Shown: positions 35,856-44,917, counted from the stretch's first letter. The stretch is 45,045 nt of DNA from Enterococcus sp. (GCF_022711995.1 NZ_JALAHI010000136.1:1-45045); one strand, 5' to 3'. The notes: generated by a model from the sequence alone, not told the origin. Numbers and translations are program-made.

Positions 35856-36159
35856 CTTAGAAGTGTACTATTTTAGTGTAGAAAAATCGAAACGACTGTG
35901 TCTATGCTTGCAGTGTTAAGCGTTGCTGAAGTCAAAGCCGATGTTCCGCCGACTAGTTGAGAGAACCATTTGTAGGAAGTAAACAGGTAACTTCAATGAC
36001 TCCTCTAGTTACAGGCAGCAAAAATTTTAGAAATATTTGAGAATTGATGAATAGTCTTTTGAAGTTTCAATTCTATACTAAATATATTCGGATAAGTTAT
36101 TTGTTGCTTTAATGCACTCTCTTACATCAACAACTTACCAGAAGATAAGGAGGAATAAC
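35856..36159. other. upstream region of the ABC exporter genes
   Basis: About 300 bases without a gene. Near 36073 TATACT is a likely -10; around it GAATTGA and TCAATTC form an inverted repeat with a TTGAA/TTCAA dyad inside. Further upstream is a short secretion-signal-like frame, MLAVLSVAEVKADVPPTS then stop (about 35905-35961), with no ribosome site, perhaps a decayed gene. Confidence 0.35.
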
Positions 36160-37089
36160 ATGGAGTCAATTTTATCACTAAACCAAGTCACCAAAAAGTA
36201 CGGTCAACAGTATGCATTAGATCAAGTTTCTTTAACGATCCAAAAAGGAGCGGTCTACGGCTTGATTGGTCGAAACGGTGCTGGTAAAACCACACTACTA
36301 AAAGCCATCACTCGTCTGATTTCAACAACCAGTGGCACCGTTTCACTGCTCGGGTCGAAGACAGATTCGGAATGGATCAAAGCTTTGCGACGCACTGGCT
36401 CGGTGATTGAGACCCCCGTGGCCTACGATCAATTAACCGCAAAAGAAAACTTAGAATACTACTGCAAATTAAGAGGCATCGTTGATCGTGGAACAGTGAT
36501 TCAGGAAACTTTAGAATTAGTTGATCTAACCGATACAGACAACAAAAAATTCAAAGATTTTTCTTTAGGAATGAAACAGAAACTTGGAATCGCAATCGCT
36601 ATTTTATCTAAGCCTGATCTGTTGATTTTAGATGAACCAATCAATGGCCTTGATCCGATTGCCATTGCTGCATTTCGTCATTTAATCAAACGCTTGAATG
36701 AAGAATACGGAATGACGATCATCATCTCTAGCCATATTTTAAGTGAGCTTTATCAAGTAGCGACTTGTTTTGGAATCATCAATAACGGTGTATTGATCAA
36801 GGAAATAGCAAAGACTGATTTTGATCAACTTAGCGAAGATTATATCGTTCTTAAAACTTCTGAAACGCCACAAGCAAGTGCATTATTAAAGGAAAACTTC
36901 TCGTTCAAAATGAAAATAATCAATCAAACAGAACTGCACTTATTTGAACGATCCCATCAAATCAACGAGATTACCCGCTTACTGGTGACAAACAATATTA
37001 GTATCGATGGGATCTATTATCAAAAACAAGATTTAGAAAACTATTTTACAAATCTGATTGATGACACGGAGGACATAACACATGATTAA
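36160..37089 (+). CDS. ABC transporter ATP-binding protein (BcrA/lantibiotic-immunity type)
   Basis: A 309-residue cytosolic ATPase of an ABC-2-type exporter. Walker A is GRNGAGKTT (37-45), the signature is FSLGMKQKLG (about 135), Walker B is LLILDEP (about 153-159) followed by INGLDP, and the switch His is in IISSHIL. The C-terminal extension of about 90 residues is typical of BcrA and bacteriocin-immunity ATPases. ATG at 36160 has AGGAGG 6 nt upstream; a 16-codon longer reading covers that site. It overlaps the permease gene by 8 bases. Export of, or protection from, a peptide antibiotic is inferred. Confidence 0.92.
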   Translation: MESILSLNQVTKKYGQQYALDQVSLTIQKGAVYGLIGRNGAGKTTLLKAITRLISTTSGTVSLLGSKTDSEWIKALRRTGSVIETPVAYDQLTAKENLEYYCKLRGIVDRGTVIQETLELVDLTDTDNKKFKDFSLGMKQKLGIAIAILSKPDLLILDEPINGLDPIAIAAFRHLIKRLNEEYGMTIIISSHILSELYQVATCFGIINNGVLIKEIAKTDFDQLSEDYIVLKTSETPQASALLKENFSFKMKIINQTELHLFERSHQINEITRLLVTNNISIDGIYYQKQDLENYFTNLIDDTEDITHD

Positions 37090-37858
37090 TACGATTCGAG
37101 CTGATTTCTTTCGCCTATTTCGTTCCAAAGGTTTTTATATCACTCAACTTCTTCTAATAGCTCTTGTTGCACTGTCAATTCTCACCAAGTCTTTAGGTTC
37201 CTCAGGAATGTCACTTGAACAGTTGACAGCTTTTCAAATCAATCTTCAAGATGCGACTTGGAATAGTTATCAAACGGTGATCGCCATGAGCACCATGGCT
37301 GCGTTCCTAATGTACTTTTGTCTTCCTTTGTTCGTAATGGTTTTAGGCTATGATTTAACAAAAAAAACATACAAAAATCAACTGGCGGTTGGGATTTCTC
37401 GTAAAGAATTCTTTCTTTCAAAATACATTATTTTCCTATTGGTTTCGGCTTTGCAATTCCTGTTCTATTATTTTTTCACTTTTTTGACAGCTGGAATCCG
37501 CTACGGCTTTGGTACAGCTCCCGATCACTTTTGGCTGGACTTTTTACGAATGATTCTTATTCAATTCATTGCATTTCAAGCTATTTTTACTATTGGACTA
37601 TTTTTTCTCTTACTGACTTTTTCCAATGTAGCAGCAATCATCGCAGTCATTGTTGGTGGCTTAGTGACAGGTATCTTCACAGCTATTTTTCCCAACGCAG
37701 ATTGGCTCAAATACTTGGACTTTCAATCAAACTTAAATCTTGCTTGGTTACAGGAGATGCCTGATCATTATTGGTTCAAAGCCATTGTTACTGCTTGTTT
37801 GTTTTCAGTGATTGTTCTCTTAGCTGCGTATCAACTCTTTCGAAAACGTGATTTATAA
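37082..37858 (+). CDS. ABC-2 type permease
   Basis: A 258-residue membrane subunit partnering the ATPase just upstream. Six hydrophobic segments are visible (about 18-35, 72-95, 115-140, 155-180, 182-205 and 230-250). The N-terminal MINTIRADFFRLFRSKGFYI and the cytosolic motif YKNQLAVGISRKEFFLSK are typical of BcrB-like and lantibiotic-immunity permeases. Its ATG lies within the ATPase gene, with GGAGG about 8 nt upstream, so the pair is translationally coupled. It ends 80 bases from a convergent histidine kinase gene. Confidence 0.85.
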   Translation: MINTIRADFFRLFRSKGFYITQLLLIALVALSILTKSLGSSGMSLEQLTAFQINLQDATWNSYQTVIAMSTMAAFLMYFCLPLFVMVLGYDLTKKTYKNQLAVGISRKEFFLSKYIIFLLVSALQFLFYYFFTFLTAGIRYGFGTAPDHFWLDFLRMILIQFIAFQAIFTIGLFFLLLTFSNVAAIIAVIVGGLVTGIFTAIFPNADWLKYLDFQSNLNLAWLQEMPDHYWFKAIVTACLFSVIVLLAAYQLFRKRDL

Positions 37859-37859
37859 A

Positions 37860-37929
37860 AAATAGTTGTATATGAAGTGTCCTCAGGGCGAATGCCTTGC
37901 TGTTTTAGACACTTCATATACAACTATTT
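37860..37929. terminator. long perfect hairpin between convergent genes
   Basis: Two 22-base arms (37860-37881 and 37908-37929, AGTTGTATATGAAGTGTC and its complement) pair perfectly around a 26-base loop. The minus strand runs into six T beyond the left arm, so it can end the kinase transcript. On plus it has no T-run. Confidence 0.7.
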
Positions 37930-37937
37930 AGTTGCTT

Positions 37938-38831
37938 CTATTCAATCACTGGCCAAGAAATAGTCAATTCAAATTTTCGACCTTCGCTGGCCAACTCTAA
38001 ATAACCATGACTTAATGTCATCAGTTCTTGAACAATAAACAATCCTAAACCTGATGAGTCTTCGATTTCCGCCAAATTTTCTGAATAAAAACGAGTAGTC
38101 AGCCGTTCAAGATCCCTAATAGGCTGCTTAGATTCATTCATTACTGACAATTGAGCAAATTTTCCTTTTTGCTGTAAGCGAATAGTTAACGTATTGCGTC
38201 CATGTTTCAACACATTACTAAAAATATTTTGTAAAATACGTACCAATAGTTCAGGGTCGTTCTCAATCCATAAATCTTCGGTAATATCTAATTTGACAGA
38301 AAATTTTTGTTTGGTTAACGAATCGTAGTAGGTCACTAATTGACGCTTAAAAAACTGGCTGAAATCTAGTGGAACCAACTCTGGCTTCACGTTGTTTTCC
38401 AATAAGTTTTGATACTCCAATAATACCTCTAAGCGATCCGCAACAGTTTTCAGGTTGCGATCAATCTTTTGAATGATTTGCGCCTCTTCTTCAGATAACT
38501 TGGTTTTTTTAAGCTGATAAAGATACCCATTAGCAATGGTTAATGGTGTCCGAATGTCATGGGTAATATTGTGAATGGCTAAATCCAATGTGGCTTTTTC
38601 TTGCTGCGAGGTAATTTGCAATGCTTGCAACTCTAAAAAAAGACGATTGAACTCTTGAATGATTCGATCGAAGGAACGACTATATGTCTTGGTAGTAAGT
38701 GACTTATTGGTGTTTGTTTCACGTTTTTCCTGTACGCTTTGTAATAAATGCTTTAAGCCAATTTGTTGCCGCAGGTACAAAATGCTTACCAACAAGCACA
38801 TGAATGTTATGAAAACTGCATAATAAATCAT
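37938..38831 (-). CDS. sensor histidine kinase
   Basis: A 297-residue membrane kinase. One N-terminal membrane helix (about 3-21) is followed by a short helical linker. The HisKA domain has phospho-acceptor H91 (NITHDIRTP). The HATPase domain has N box LQNIFSNVLKHG (N202, N207), G box SSGLGLF (260-266) and a short F region. There is almost no extracellular part, so it probably senses within the membrane or through a partner, perhaps the adjacent ABC exporter. The ATG overlaps the response-regulator stop (ATGA). It is convergent with the ABC genes. Confidence 0.92.
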   Translation of the reverse strand: MIYYAVFITFMCLLVSILYLRQQIGLKHLLQSVQEKRETNTNKSLTTKTYSRSFDRIIQEFNRLFLELQALQITSQQEKATLDLAIHNITHDIRTPLTIANGYLYQLKKTKLSEEEAQIIQKIDRNLKTVADRLEVLLEYQNLLENNVKPELVPLDFSQFFKRQLVTYYDSLTKQKFSVKLDITEDLWIENDPELLVRILQNIFSNVLKHGRNTLTIRLQQKGKFAQLSVMNESKQPIRDLERLTTRFYSENLAEIEDSSGLGLFIVQELMTLSHGYLELASEGRKFELTISWPVIE

Positions 38832-39514
38832 TCTTTTATTTCCTTTAAGCGAACGCCCAATCCCCAAACCGTTTCAATGTACTCTCGTTGGTCATCGACA
38901 CAAGCAATTTTTTTTCGTAAATTACTTAAATGGGTATTCAGCGTGTTATCTCCGGTCAGATAGGTCTCATGCCAAATCATTTCATAAAGTTGCTCTTTCG
39001 TAAAAATCTGTTGAGGATATTCCAACAAGCACTTAAAAATGGCAAACTCTTTTTTTCCTAACCGAACTTCATTTATTCCAGCTTTCAATGTAAAGTCACT
39101 TCCATCGAGCAACAAATCGTGATATTTCCAATAAGAGGTGCCAGAATTAAGTTGACTCTGACTATTTCGTAGCTGGACAGTGACACGTGCCACCACTTCA
39201 TCTAGATCAAAAGGTTTCGTGATGTAATCATTTGCTCCATCTAATAAAACTTGACTCACTTTCTTTTTATCCCCCATAGCCGTTATCATAATAACTGGCA
39301 CGTCACTCACTTTTCTAATTTCTCGCAATACATCCTCACCGCTTCGTCCCGGCAACATAATATCCAACAAAACTAAGTCAAACGACTCATTTTTAAAATA
39401 AAGCAATGCTTCTGTACCAGAATAAGCTGGCTGTACTTTGGAAAAAGAGCATAGTTGCTGACAAAGCAGCTCATTGATCTCATTTACGTCCTCTACAATT
39501 AAAATTTTAGTCAA
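38828..39514 (-). CDS. OmpR-family response regulator
   Basis: A 228-residue two-component regulator. The receiver domain (1-115) has acidic residues in VEDVNE, phospho-acceptor D51 (LLDIMLPG), a switch Thr in VIMITAM, and Lys in DYITKPFD. The C-terminal winged HTH (about 130-228) ends with SNLRKKIA and VWGLGVRLK. I place the start at TTG 39514 with GAGGTG 6 nt upstream; earlier in-frame starts would put a hydrophobic extension before KILIVED. It is coded before the histidine kinase and overlaps it by 4 bases. Likely targets are the ABC exporter genes. Confidence 0.92.
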   Translation of the reverse strand: MTKILIVEDVNEINELLCQQLCSFSKVQPAYSGTEALLYFKNESFDLVLLDIMLPGRSGEDVLREIRKVSDVPVIMITAMGDKKKVSQVLLDGANDYITKPFDLDEVVARVTVQLRNSQSQLNSGTSYWKYHDLLLDGSDFTLKAGINEVRLGKKEFAIFKCLLEYPQQIFTKEQLYEMIWHETYLTGDNTLNTHLSNLRKKIACVDDQREYIETVWGLGVRLKEIKE

Positions 39515-39888
39515 CCTTATCACCTCGATGATCAAACAAATTATCATTTATGCTATCCATTATAAAACGCCTTAGAAATTTTGTCTTGAACTAATTCAAT
39601 TAGCCCCTGCTTGATTTGCTCTTTGCAGTGAAGATAACCAGCCTTTTTGTTGAACAAATGCAAAAGAAAATCAAAAACCGGAAATTGTTTTCCCGGCCAT
39701 TTATCTCAAGTGATTTGGCAGATACAAACAAAATGGAAACACAAAGCTAGCAGGAAAATAATTTGTCTCTTTTAGTAGGAAAAACCCGGTATCACTGAAA
39801 AGCAAGCGTCTCTTGCGCTCTGTCAAATCAAATTTCCTTGAACGATCTTACCTTTCGTATTATTTTATTATTGAAGGAGGCACATTGA
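39515..39888. other. intergenic region with a coding-like remnant
   Basis: It carries the divergent upstream regions of the response regulator and the XRE gene. For XRE, TTGAAC (39838-39843), 17 bases and TATTTT (39861-39866) make a possible promoter. On the minus strand a frame stays open from 39705 to 39553 and reads like protein (KWPGKQFPVFDFLLHLFNKK, then GLIELVQDKISKAF) but has no start codon with a ribosome site. It may be a gene remnant; I do not recognise it. Confidence 0.35.
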
Positions 39889-40458
39889 ATGTTTGCACAA
39901 ATTTTAAAGGATAGGAGAACCGAATTAGGTATTACACAACAGGAGATGGCTGAAAAATTATTTGTTACCCGACAAACAATTTCAAACTGGGAAAATGGCA
40001 AAAACTTTCCAGACATCCCAACTTTGATTTCCATTAGTGAAACCTATTCCCTCTCGCTTGACTATATGTTGAAAGGAGATCCTATGTATATGAAGAAAGT
40101 AGAAGAAGATTATAAATTGATCAAGAAAAAAAGGAGTGAGCGCATCTCTCATTATATTGTTGTTACCTCCCTACTATTAATCGCGCTTATTTGTCTAGTA
40201 ATTGTTTTTTTGAATGACTATGTGAACGAGAATATTCTAGGGACTATCGTCATTCTCATCTGCATTCCCCTTATGGGCGCAAGTTATGTTGTCTATAAAT
40301 CTTTTTATCAAGCAAACGGCGCGCAACCGCTCTTTATTCCTAAAGCCTATGGGATAGGATTAACGATAAATCCTAACCATCCTATGGGAAAAGTGATATG
40401 GCTTCTTATTGGAATAGGATTACTCGCATTACTTTTCTCTTCCATAGCATCTATTTAG
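39889..40458 (+). CDS. XRE-family regulator with C-terminal membrane domain
   Basis: A 189-residue protein. Residues 5-60 are a Cro/C1-type HTH (ELGITQQEMAEKLFVTRQTI, then NWENGKNFPDIPTL). After a charged linker come three hydrophobic segments (about 88-108, 115-135 and 170-188), so the DNA-binding domain is tethered to the membrane. This build is common in Firmicutes near exporter or bacteriocin genes, but the signal is unknown. GGAGG lies about 8 nt before the ATG. It is divergent from the two-component system and ends at a strong terminator. Confidence 0.85.
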   Translation: MFAQILKDRRTELGITQQEMAEKLFVTRQTISNWENGKNFPDIPTLISISETYSLSLDYMLKGDPMYMKKVEEDYKLIKKKRSERISHYIVVTSLLLIALICLVIVFLNDYVNENILGTIVILICIPLMGASYVVYKSFYQANGAQPLFIPKAYGIGLTINPNHPMGKVIWLLIGIGLLALLFSSIASI

Positions 40459-40499
40459 TCGAATCATCAGTAAAAATTATGACGACTTTTCAAAAAAAT

Positions 40500-40541
40500 G
40501 ACGACGTGGATTGCTGGTTAGCAGATCCACGTCGTTTTTTT
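40500..40541 (+). terminator. terminator of the XRE gene
   Basis: ACGACGTGGAT and ATCCACGTCGT pair perfectly (11 bp) around a 13-base loop and are followed by seven T. Seven A shortly before the stem may let it work on the minus strand too. Confidence 0.93.
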
Positions 40542-40597
40542 GAGTAAACTCTCCACTCATCTCATTCAGTTAATTGTACTTATGCCATAGTTTTTGA

Positions 40598-40852
40598 GAG
40601 CACAAATTTTTCAATGATGGATTTCGTCACACTCATTGCAGTCTCCTACTTGAATCTGGTGTACCTATCAAAGAAGTTCAAGAGCAAATGGGTCATACAG
40701 ATATAAAAACAACAATGAATGTGTATGCTTATGTAACCGATAAAAAGCAGGAAGAGACAGGTAATCGCTTTGCACAATTCATGACGAATCAAGTAAAGAT
40801 AATATCGCAACAAGAAACGCAACATGCACAAAAAAAGAGATGTCCCCAGTAA
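40598..40852 (+). pseudogene. tyrosine recombinase (phage/ICE integrase), C-terminal remnant
   Basis: 84 codons encode the catalytic C-terminus of a lambda-type integrase: GFRHTHCSLLLESG with box-II Arg and His, then VQEQMGHTDIKTTMNVYAYV with the second His and nucleophile Tyr. About 45 tail residues follow. The frame opens straight after an in-frame TGA (40595-40597), and the N-terminal three quarters are absent, so it is dead. It sits between the accessory segment and the conserved rpmE2-rho-murA-fba core, as expected for the scar of a lost prophage or conjugative element. Its last codons overlap the rpmE2 terminator. Confidence 0.9.
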
Positions 40853-40866
40853 AGGAAAACATCTCT
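40830..40866 (-). terminator. terminator of rpmE2
   Basis: On the minus strand AGAGATGT pairs with ACATCTCT (8 bp) around a 15-base loop and runs into seven T. It overlaps the 3' end of the integrase remnant on the other strand. Confidence 0.85.
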
Positions 40867-40870
40867 AAAT

Positions 40871-40903
40871 CGTTGGTAAACCAACGTTCTAACCTTGTTA
40901 GAA
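40871..40903 (-). other. two tandem hairpins in the rpmE2 3' UTR
   Basis: Directly after the rpmE2 stop, TTCTAAC-AAG-GTTAGAA is followed by CGTTGGT-TT-ACCAACG, each a perfect 7-bp stem. The terminator hairpin then follows. No T-run, so an RNA-stability or protein-binding role is more likely. Confidence 0.65.
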
Positions 40904-41167
40904 TTATTCTGCAGCGTTGGCGTCTTTGAGGCCGTACTTTTTGTTGAAACGGTCCACACGTCCATCTGCTTGTGTGAATTTTTGACGTCCAGTGTAGAAT
41001 GGATGTGAATCAGATGTTACTTCGACACGGATCAATGGATACGTGTTGCCATCTTCCCACTCAACAGTTTCTTGTGAATTCTTTGTTGAACCTGATAAGA
41101 ATTTGAAACCAGTAGTTGAGTCCATGAATACAACTGGATGATAATCTGGATGGATATCTTGTTTCAT
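40904..41167 (-). CDS. rpmE2: 50S ribosomal protein L31 type B
   Basis: An 87-residue ribosomal protein. It begins [16 protein letters not shown] and has the L31 block [13 protein letters not shown] followed by [11 protein letters not shown]. The zinc-binding cysteines of type A L31 are absent, so this is the Cys-free type B form, which in many bacteria replaces the zinc form under zinc limitation. AGGAGAG lies about 7 nt before the ATG. It has its own promoter at the end of rho. Confidence 0.97.
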   Translation of the reverse strand: MKQDIHPDYHPVVFMDSTTGFKFLSGSTKNSQETVEWEDGNTYPLIRVEVTSDSHPFYTGRQKFTQADGRVDRFNKKYGLKDANAAE

Positions 41168-41237
41168 TTCTTCTTCTCTCCTTTGCCCTGGTCCATTTGC
41201 TGTACCAGAGTTGATTTGTCGATTTTACAACATGACT

Positions 41238-41266
41238 ATCTTACCATGTTTCGTTTTTCGATGCAA
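41238..41266 (-). promoter_or_regulatory. rpmE2 promoter
   Basis: On the minus strand TTGCAT (41266-41261), 17 bases, TAAGAT (41243-41238), directly after the rho stop codon. The leader of about 60 bases can form a small CTGGT/ACCAG hairpin (41188-41208), which could serve in ribosomal autoregulation. Confidence 0.75.
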
Positions 41267-42562
41267 TTATCTTTTGAGATTTCTTTTTGGTCGTTTATCG
41301 CCGAAATGAACATCATGAAACGCGGTTAAGAAATCCGCATTGGTTTTCGTTTTTCTTAAAAACTGAATAAATTGTTCTGTGAATTCCAAGGATTCTCCGG
41401 TCATATTGTTGCGTAAGCGCCAGGTTTCTTCTAATTGTTCGCTGCTCATCAAAAGTTCTTCTTTTCGTGTACCGGACTTCTTGATATCAATGGCTGGGAA
41501 AATACGGCGCTCGGCTAAGTTGCGTGAAAGCTGTAGTTCCATGTTTCCAGTTCCCTTGAATTCTTCATAGATGACATCATCCATGCGGCTACCAGTATCA
41601 ACCAGTGCCGTAGCTAGAATCGTCAGACTGCCGCCTTCTTCGATATTCCGAGCGGCTCCGAAAAATTTCTTTGGTTTGTATAGTGCGGCTGGATCGATCC
41701 CGCCACTCAAAGTACGACCGCTTGGCGGCACGACTAAGTTATAGGCACGTGCCAAACGAGTGATACTATCCATCAGTATCACAACATCGCGCTTGTCCTC
41801 AACTAAACGCATAGCACGTTCAAGGACCAATTCAGAGACCCGAGTATGGTTACTTGGCTGTAGATCAAAGGTCGAAGAAACAACGTCTCCTTTGACACTT
41901 CGTTCTAAATCAGTTACTTCTTCCGGACGTTCATCAATCAATAAGACGATCAATTCTACATCCGGGTGATTGTCAGTGATCCCGTTTGCGATTTCTTTCA
42001 AGATACTGGTCTTGCCCGCTTTTGGTGGGGCAACGATCAATCCCCGTTGACCAAATCCAACTGGCGCCAACATATCGATCATCCGTGTTGACAGACGTCC
42101 GGGTGTGGTTTCCAAATTCAAATGACGATTCGGATATAGCGGCGTCAAAGCCGGAAAATGGGGACGTTCTTTTGCTTCTTCTGGATCTTTGCCATTGACA
42201 GATTCAACATGCATCAATCCATAATAACGTTCTGACTCTTTTGGAGGTCTGGCTTTCCCGGCTACCTTATCGCCATTTCGCAAACTGAAACGGCGAATTT
42301 GAGAAGAAGAAATATAGATATCTTCCGCACTGGGTCCGTAATTGATAGGACGTAAAAAGCCGTAGCCTTCTTGTCCAACAATATCAAGAATACCTTCCAT
42401 GTAAAAGAAGCCTTGCTTTTCTGCTTGGGCCCGAATCACAGCCAGCGATAATTCTTTTTTGTTCATTTGGCTGTAATAAGGAATTCGAAATTCTTTGGCA
42501 AACGTATAGATTTCTTTTAACGTTTTATTCTCCAGTTCTGCCATTGTTAAATAATCGCTCAT
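41267..42562 (-). CDS. rho: transcription termination factor Rho
   Basis: A 431-residue hexameric RNA helicase that ends transcription. The N-terminal helical part (about 1-50, [19 protein letters not shown]) is followed by the cold-shock-like RNA-binding domain (about 53-120, [17 protein letters not shown]). Walker [10 protein letters not shown] is at 178-186, Walker [13 protein letters not shown] near 260, and the R-loop and arginine-finger region near 345-365. Length and domains are normal for Gram-positive Rho. GAGGAG lies 5 nt before the ATG. It starts 2 bases after the murA stop and is probably co-transcribed with it. Confidence 0.98.
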   Translation of the reverse strand: MSDYLTMAELENKTLKEIYTFAKEFRIPYYSQMNKKELSLAVIRAQAEKQGFFYMEGILDIVGQEGYGFLRPINYGPSAEDIYISSSQIRRFSLRNGDKVAGKARPPKESERYYGLMHVESVNGKDPEEAKERPHFPALTPLYPNRHLNLETTPGRLSTRMIDMLAPVGFGQRGLIVAPPKAGKTSILKEIANGITDNHPDVELIVLLIDERPEEVTDLERSVKGDVVSSTFDLQPSNHTRVSELVLERAMRLVEDKRDVVILMDSITRLARAYNLVVPPSGRTLSGGIDPAALYKPKKFFGAARNIEEGGSLTILATALVDTGSRMDDVIYEEFKGTGNMELQLSRNLAERRIFPAIDIKKSGTRKEELLMSSEQLEETWRLRNNMTGESLEFTEQFIQFLRKTKTNADFLTAFHDVHFGDKRPKRNLKR

Positions 42563-42564
42563 AG

Positions 42565-43824
42565 TTACTCCTCTACCATTTGAATGTCTGCCCCTAAGGC
42601 TGTAAGTTTATCGATTATATGATCATATCCTCGTAAAATATATTCGACATTGAAAACTGTGGTGGTTCCTGTAGCCATCAATCCAGCAATTACCAAACAA
42701 GCTCCTGCTCGCAAATCAGAAGCAACGACTTCAGCACCATGAAGTTGGCTTGGGCCATGAAGCAAAATCAGATTGCCTTCCGTTGTTGCTTGTGCGCCCA
42801 TTCGGGCCAATTCTGGTATATGATTGACACGTTTGGCATAGATTGTATCCAAAATTTCTGACGTGCCATTTGCTTTCAAGAGTAAGGGAGTGATCGGTTG
42901 TTGCAAGTCAGTAGCAAAACCAGGATATGGGTATGTTTTTACATTGGCAGGCTTTAAGTCTTGCGACGGATAAACATAGATTTCATCTTCACTGATATCC
43001 ATACGCACACCAATTTCTTCTAATTTAGCGATGTAGCTTTCAAGATGCTCATAAATGACATTTTTGATGGTGATCCCTTCTCCAGCAGCTGCTGCCAAAG
43101 ACAGGTATGTGCCTGCTTCAATCCGATCTGGGATGATCGAATGACGACACCCGTGTAATTCTTGAACGCCTTCGATTCGGATCTCGTTGGTCCCTGCGCC
43201 ACGAATTTTAGCTCCCATGTTGTTTAGTAAAGTTGCCACATCAATGATCTCAGGTTCACGAGCAGCATTTTCAATGATGGTCTTGCCTTTGGCTTTGACG
43301 GCTGCCAGCATGACATTGATCGTCGCTCCAATAGATACCATATCTAAGAAGATTCGTTCTCCAGCAAGGCCTTCTTCACTGGTCCGCAAATACATCGCGC
43401 CATGTTCATTGGTGACTGTAGCTCCTAGCGCCTCAAAGCCTTTGATATGCAAATCAATCGGACGTGGGCCTAAGAAACAGCCGCCAGGCAGGCCTACGAC
43501 ACCTTCACCGAACTTGCCTAATAGTGCCCCCATGAAATAATAAGAAGCACGCAAACTATTGATTTTGCCGCTTGGCATCGGAATCGAAACGATCTGTGTG
43601 GGATCGATGGTTAATGTGTTTTCTTCAAAGTGCGTTTGAACACCCATAATTTCTAAAATTTCAATCAATGAGTGCACATCTTGAATATCCGGCACTCCTT
43701 CTAATACGACAGGAGAATCAGCCAAAATAGCCGCAGGAATCAAAGCTACCGCACTATTTTTTGCCCCACTGATCGTGACTTCTCCTTTTAAGGGACGATT
43801 GCCTTGAATGACAATTTTTTTCAT
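42565..43824 (-). CDS. murA: UDP-GlcNAc 1-carboxyvinyltransferase (MurA2/MurZ paralogue)
   Basis: A 419-residue cytosolic enzyme for the first step of peptidoglycan precursor synthesis, adding enolpyruvate from PEP to UDP-GlcNAc. Lys22 (SGAKNS) and catalytic Cys116 ([13 protein letters not shown]) are both present; the Cys is the fosfomycin target. The loop reads CFLG where the usual first paralogue has CAIG. This form and the neighbourhood (fba upstream, rho and rpmE2 downstream) mark the second MurA paralogue of low-GC Gram-positives. GGTGG lies 6 nt before the ATG. Confidence 0.96.
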   Translation of the reverse strand: MKKIVIQGNRPLKGEVTISGAKNSAVALIPAAILADSPVVLEGVPDIQDVHSLIEILEIMGVQTHFEENTLTIDPTQIVSIPMPSGKINSLRASYYFMGALLGKFGEGVVGLPGGCFLGPRPIDLHIKGFEALGATVTNEHGAMYLRTSEEGLAGERIFLDMVSIGATINVMLAAVKAKGKTIIENAAREPEIIDVATLLNNMGAKIRGAGTNEIRIEGVQELHGCRHSIIPDRIEAGTYLSLAAAAGEGITIKNVIYEHLESYIAKLEEIGVRMDISEDEIYVYPSQDLKPANVKTYPYPGFATDLQQPITPLLLKANGTSEILDTIYAKRVNHIPELARMGAQATTEGNLILLHGPSQLHGAEVVASDLRAGACLVIAGLMATGTTTVFNVEYILRGYDHIIDKLTALGADIQMVEE

Positions 43825-43909
43825 CTATATCCACCTATACTTTAAAGTTTATGTGTATCATGCCAATTTTAGCATAGAACAGACAAAGAAAAAAGCAGGA
43901 TTTCCCCAC

Positions 43910-43943
43910 AAAAAAAAGAACGACCAAAAGTGATCGTTCTTTT
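43910..43943 (-). terminator. terminator of fba
   Basis: On the minus strand AAAAGAACGATCACTTTTGG and its partner CGTTCTTTT form a stem of about 9 bp plus a weaker inner part, followed by eight T. It lies between fba and murA. Confidence 0.9.
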
Positions 43944-43956
43944 GAACTGAAATGGA

Positions 43957-44826
43957 TTAAGCTTTACCAGCTGAACCGAACCAGTCAATGTGTTCTTCTG
44001 CATCTTTAACGATTGCAGCAACACCTGGTGCTAATAATTTACGAGGGTCGAATCCTTTACCTTCTTTATCTTTGCCAGCTTCGATGTATTCACGAGTTGC
44101 TTTTGCAAATGATAATTGGAATTCAGTATTTACGTTTACTTTAGATACACCCATTGAGATTGCTTTTTCGATTTGGTCTTGAGGAATACCAGAACCACCG
44201 TGTAATACTAATGGTACATCAGAACCTACTGCATCAGCGATTGCTTGTAAGTGGTCAAAAGCAAGGCCTTTCCAGTTTTCAGGGTATTGACCGTGAATGT
44301 TACCAATTCCGCAAGCTAGGTAATCGATACCTGTTGCAACCATTTGTTTACATTCTTCGATGTCTGCTAATTCACCAGCTCCGATGATTCCATCTTCTTC
44401 GCCGCCGATTGAACCAACTTCACATTCAACAGAAACGCCTTTAGCATGTGCTTTTTCAACAACTTCTTTAGCTAATTTCAAGTTTTCTTCAAATGGTAGA
44501 TGAGAACCATCGAACATAACTGAAGTATAGCCAACTTCGATACATTCCATTGCAGCATCGTAATCGCCATGGTCTAAGTGGATCGCAACTGGAACAGTGA
44601 TGTTCATTGATTCAACTAAATCACAGATAAGATCTTTAGCAAGTTTGTATCCGCCCATGTATTTTGCAGCACCCATAGAAGTTTGAATAAGAACTGGCGC
44701 TTTTTTCGCTTCAGCAGCTTTTAAAATCGCTTGAGTCCATTCTAAGTTATTTGTATTGAATCCACCTACTGCATATCCGCCTTGACGAGCAGCTTTTAAG
44801 AATTCAGCTCCTGATACTACTGGCAT
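43957..44826 (-). CDS. fba: class II fructose-bisphosphate aldolase
   Basis: A 289-residue zinc-dependent glycolytic enzyme splitting fructose-1,6-bisphosphate into two triose phosphates. D85 and H86 (IHLDHGDY) supply the catalytic acid and a zinc ligand; H178 (NIHGQYP) and H209 (VLHGGSGIP) are further ligands. Phosphate-binding GGSGIP and NVNTEF are present. Length is typical for the Gram-positive class IIB enzyme. AGGAGG lies 8 nt before the ATG. It has its own promoter region with two dyads and a terminator before murA. Confidence 0.98.
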   Translation of the reverse strand: MPVVSGAEFLKAARQGGYAVGGFNTNNLEWTQAILKAAEAKKAPVLIQTSMGAAKYMGGYKLAKDLICDLVESMNITVPVAIHLDHGDYDAAMECIEVGYTSVMFDGSHLPFEENLKLAKEVVEKAHAKGVSVECEVGSIGGEEDGIIGAGELADIEECKQMVATGIDYLACGIGNIHGQYPENWKGLAFDHLQAIADAVGSDVPLVLHGGSGIPQDQIEKAISMGVSKVNVNTEFQLSFAKATREYIEAGKDKEGKGFDPRKLLAPGVAAIVKDAEEHIDWFGSAGKA

Positions 44827-44861
44827 AAAAAATTCCTCCTAAGTTTTAAAAAACTTTATTT

Positions 44862-44878
44862 GTTAAGCAATGCTTAAC
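44862..44878. promoter_or_regulatory. perfect palindrome in the fba leader
   Basis: GTTAAGCA-A-TGCTTAAC is a perfect 8-bp dyad between the -10 and the fba ribosome site. A second short inverted repeat AAGTTTT/AAAACTT lies next to it (44841-44856). It could be a repressor operator or an RNA leader hairpin. Confidence 0.55.
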
Positions 44879-44888
44879 CGACACTGCT

Positions 44889-44917
44889 ATTTTAGCAAAC
44901 ATTTGCGGTATTTGCTA
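44889..44917 (-). promoter_or_regulatory. fba extended -10 promoter overlapped by a dyad
   Basis: On the minus strand TGC-TAAAAT (the -10 at 44894-44889) is an extended -10. TAGCAAA (44917-44911) and TTTGCTA (44899-44893) form a 7-bp dyad with an 11-base centre. One arm lies at the -35 position and the other runs into the -10, a layout suited to a regulator that blocks or aids polymerase. Confidence 0.55.

Noticed and set aside
39673-39699. Terminator CCGGAAATTGTTTTCCCGG in the RR-XRE gap
   Set aside because: Short imperfect stem with no gene in the right orientation to be ended.
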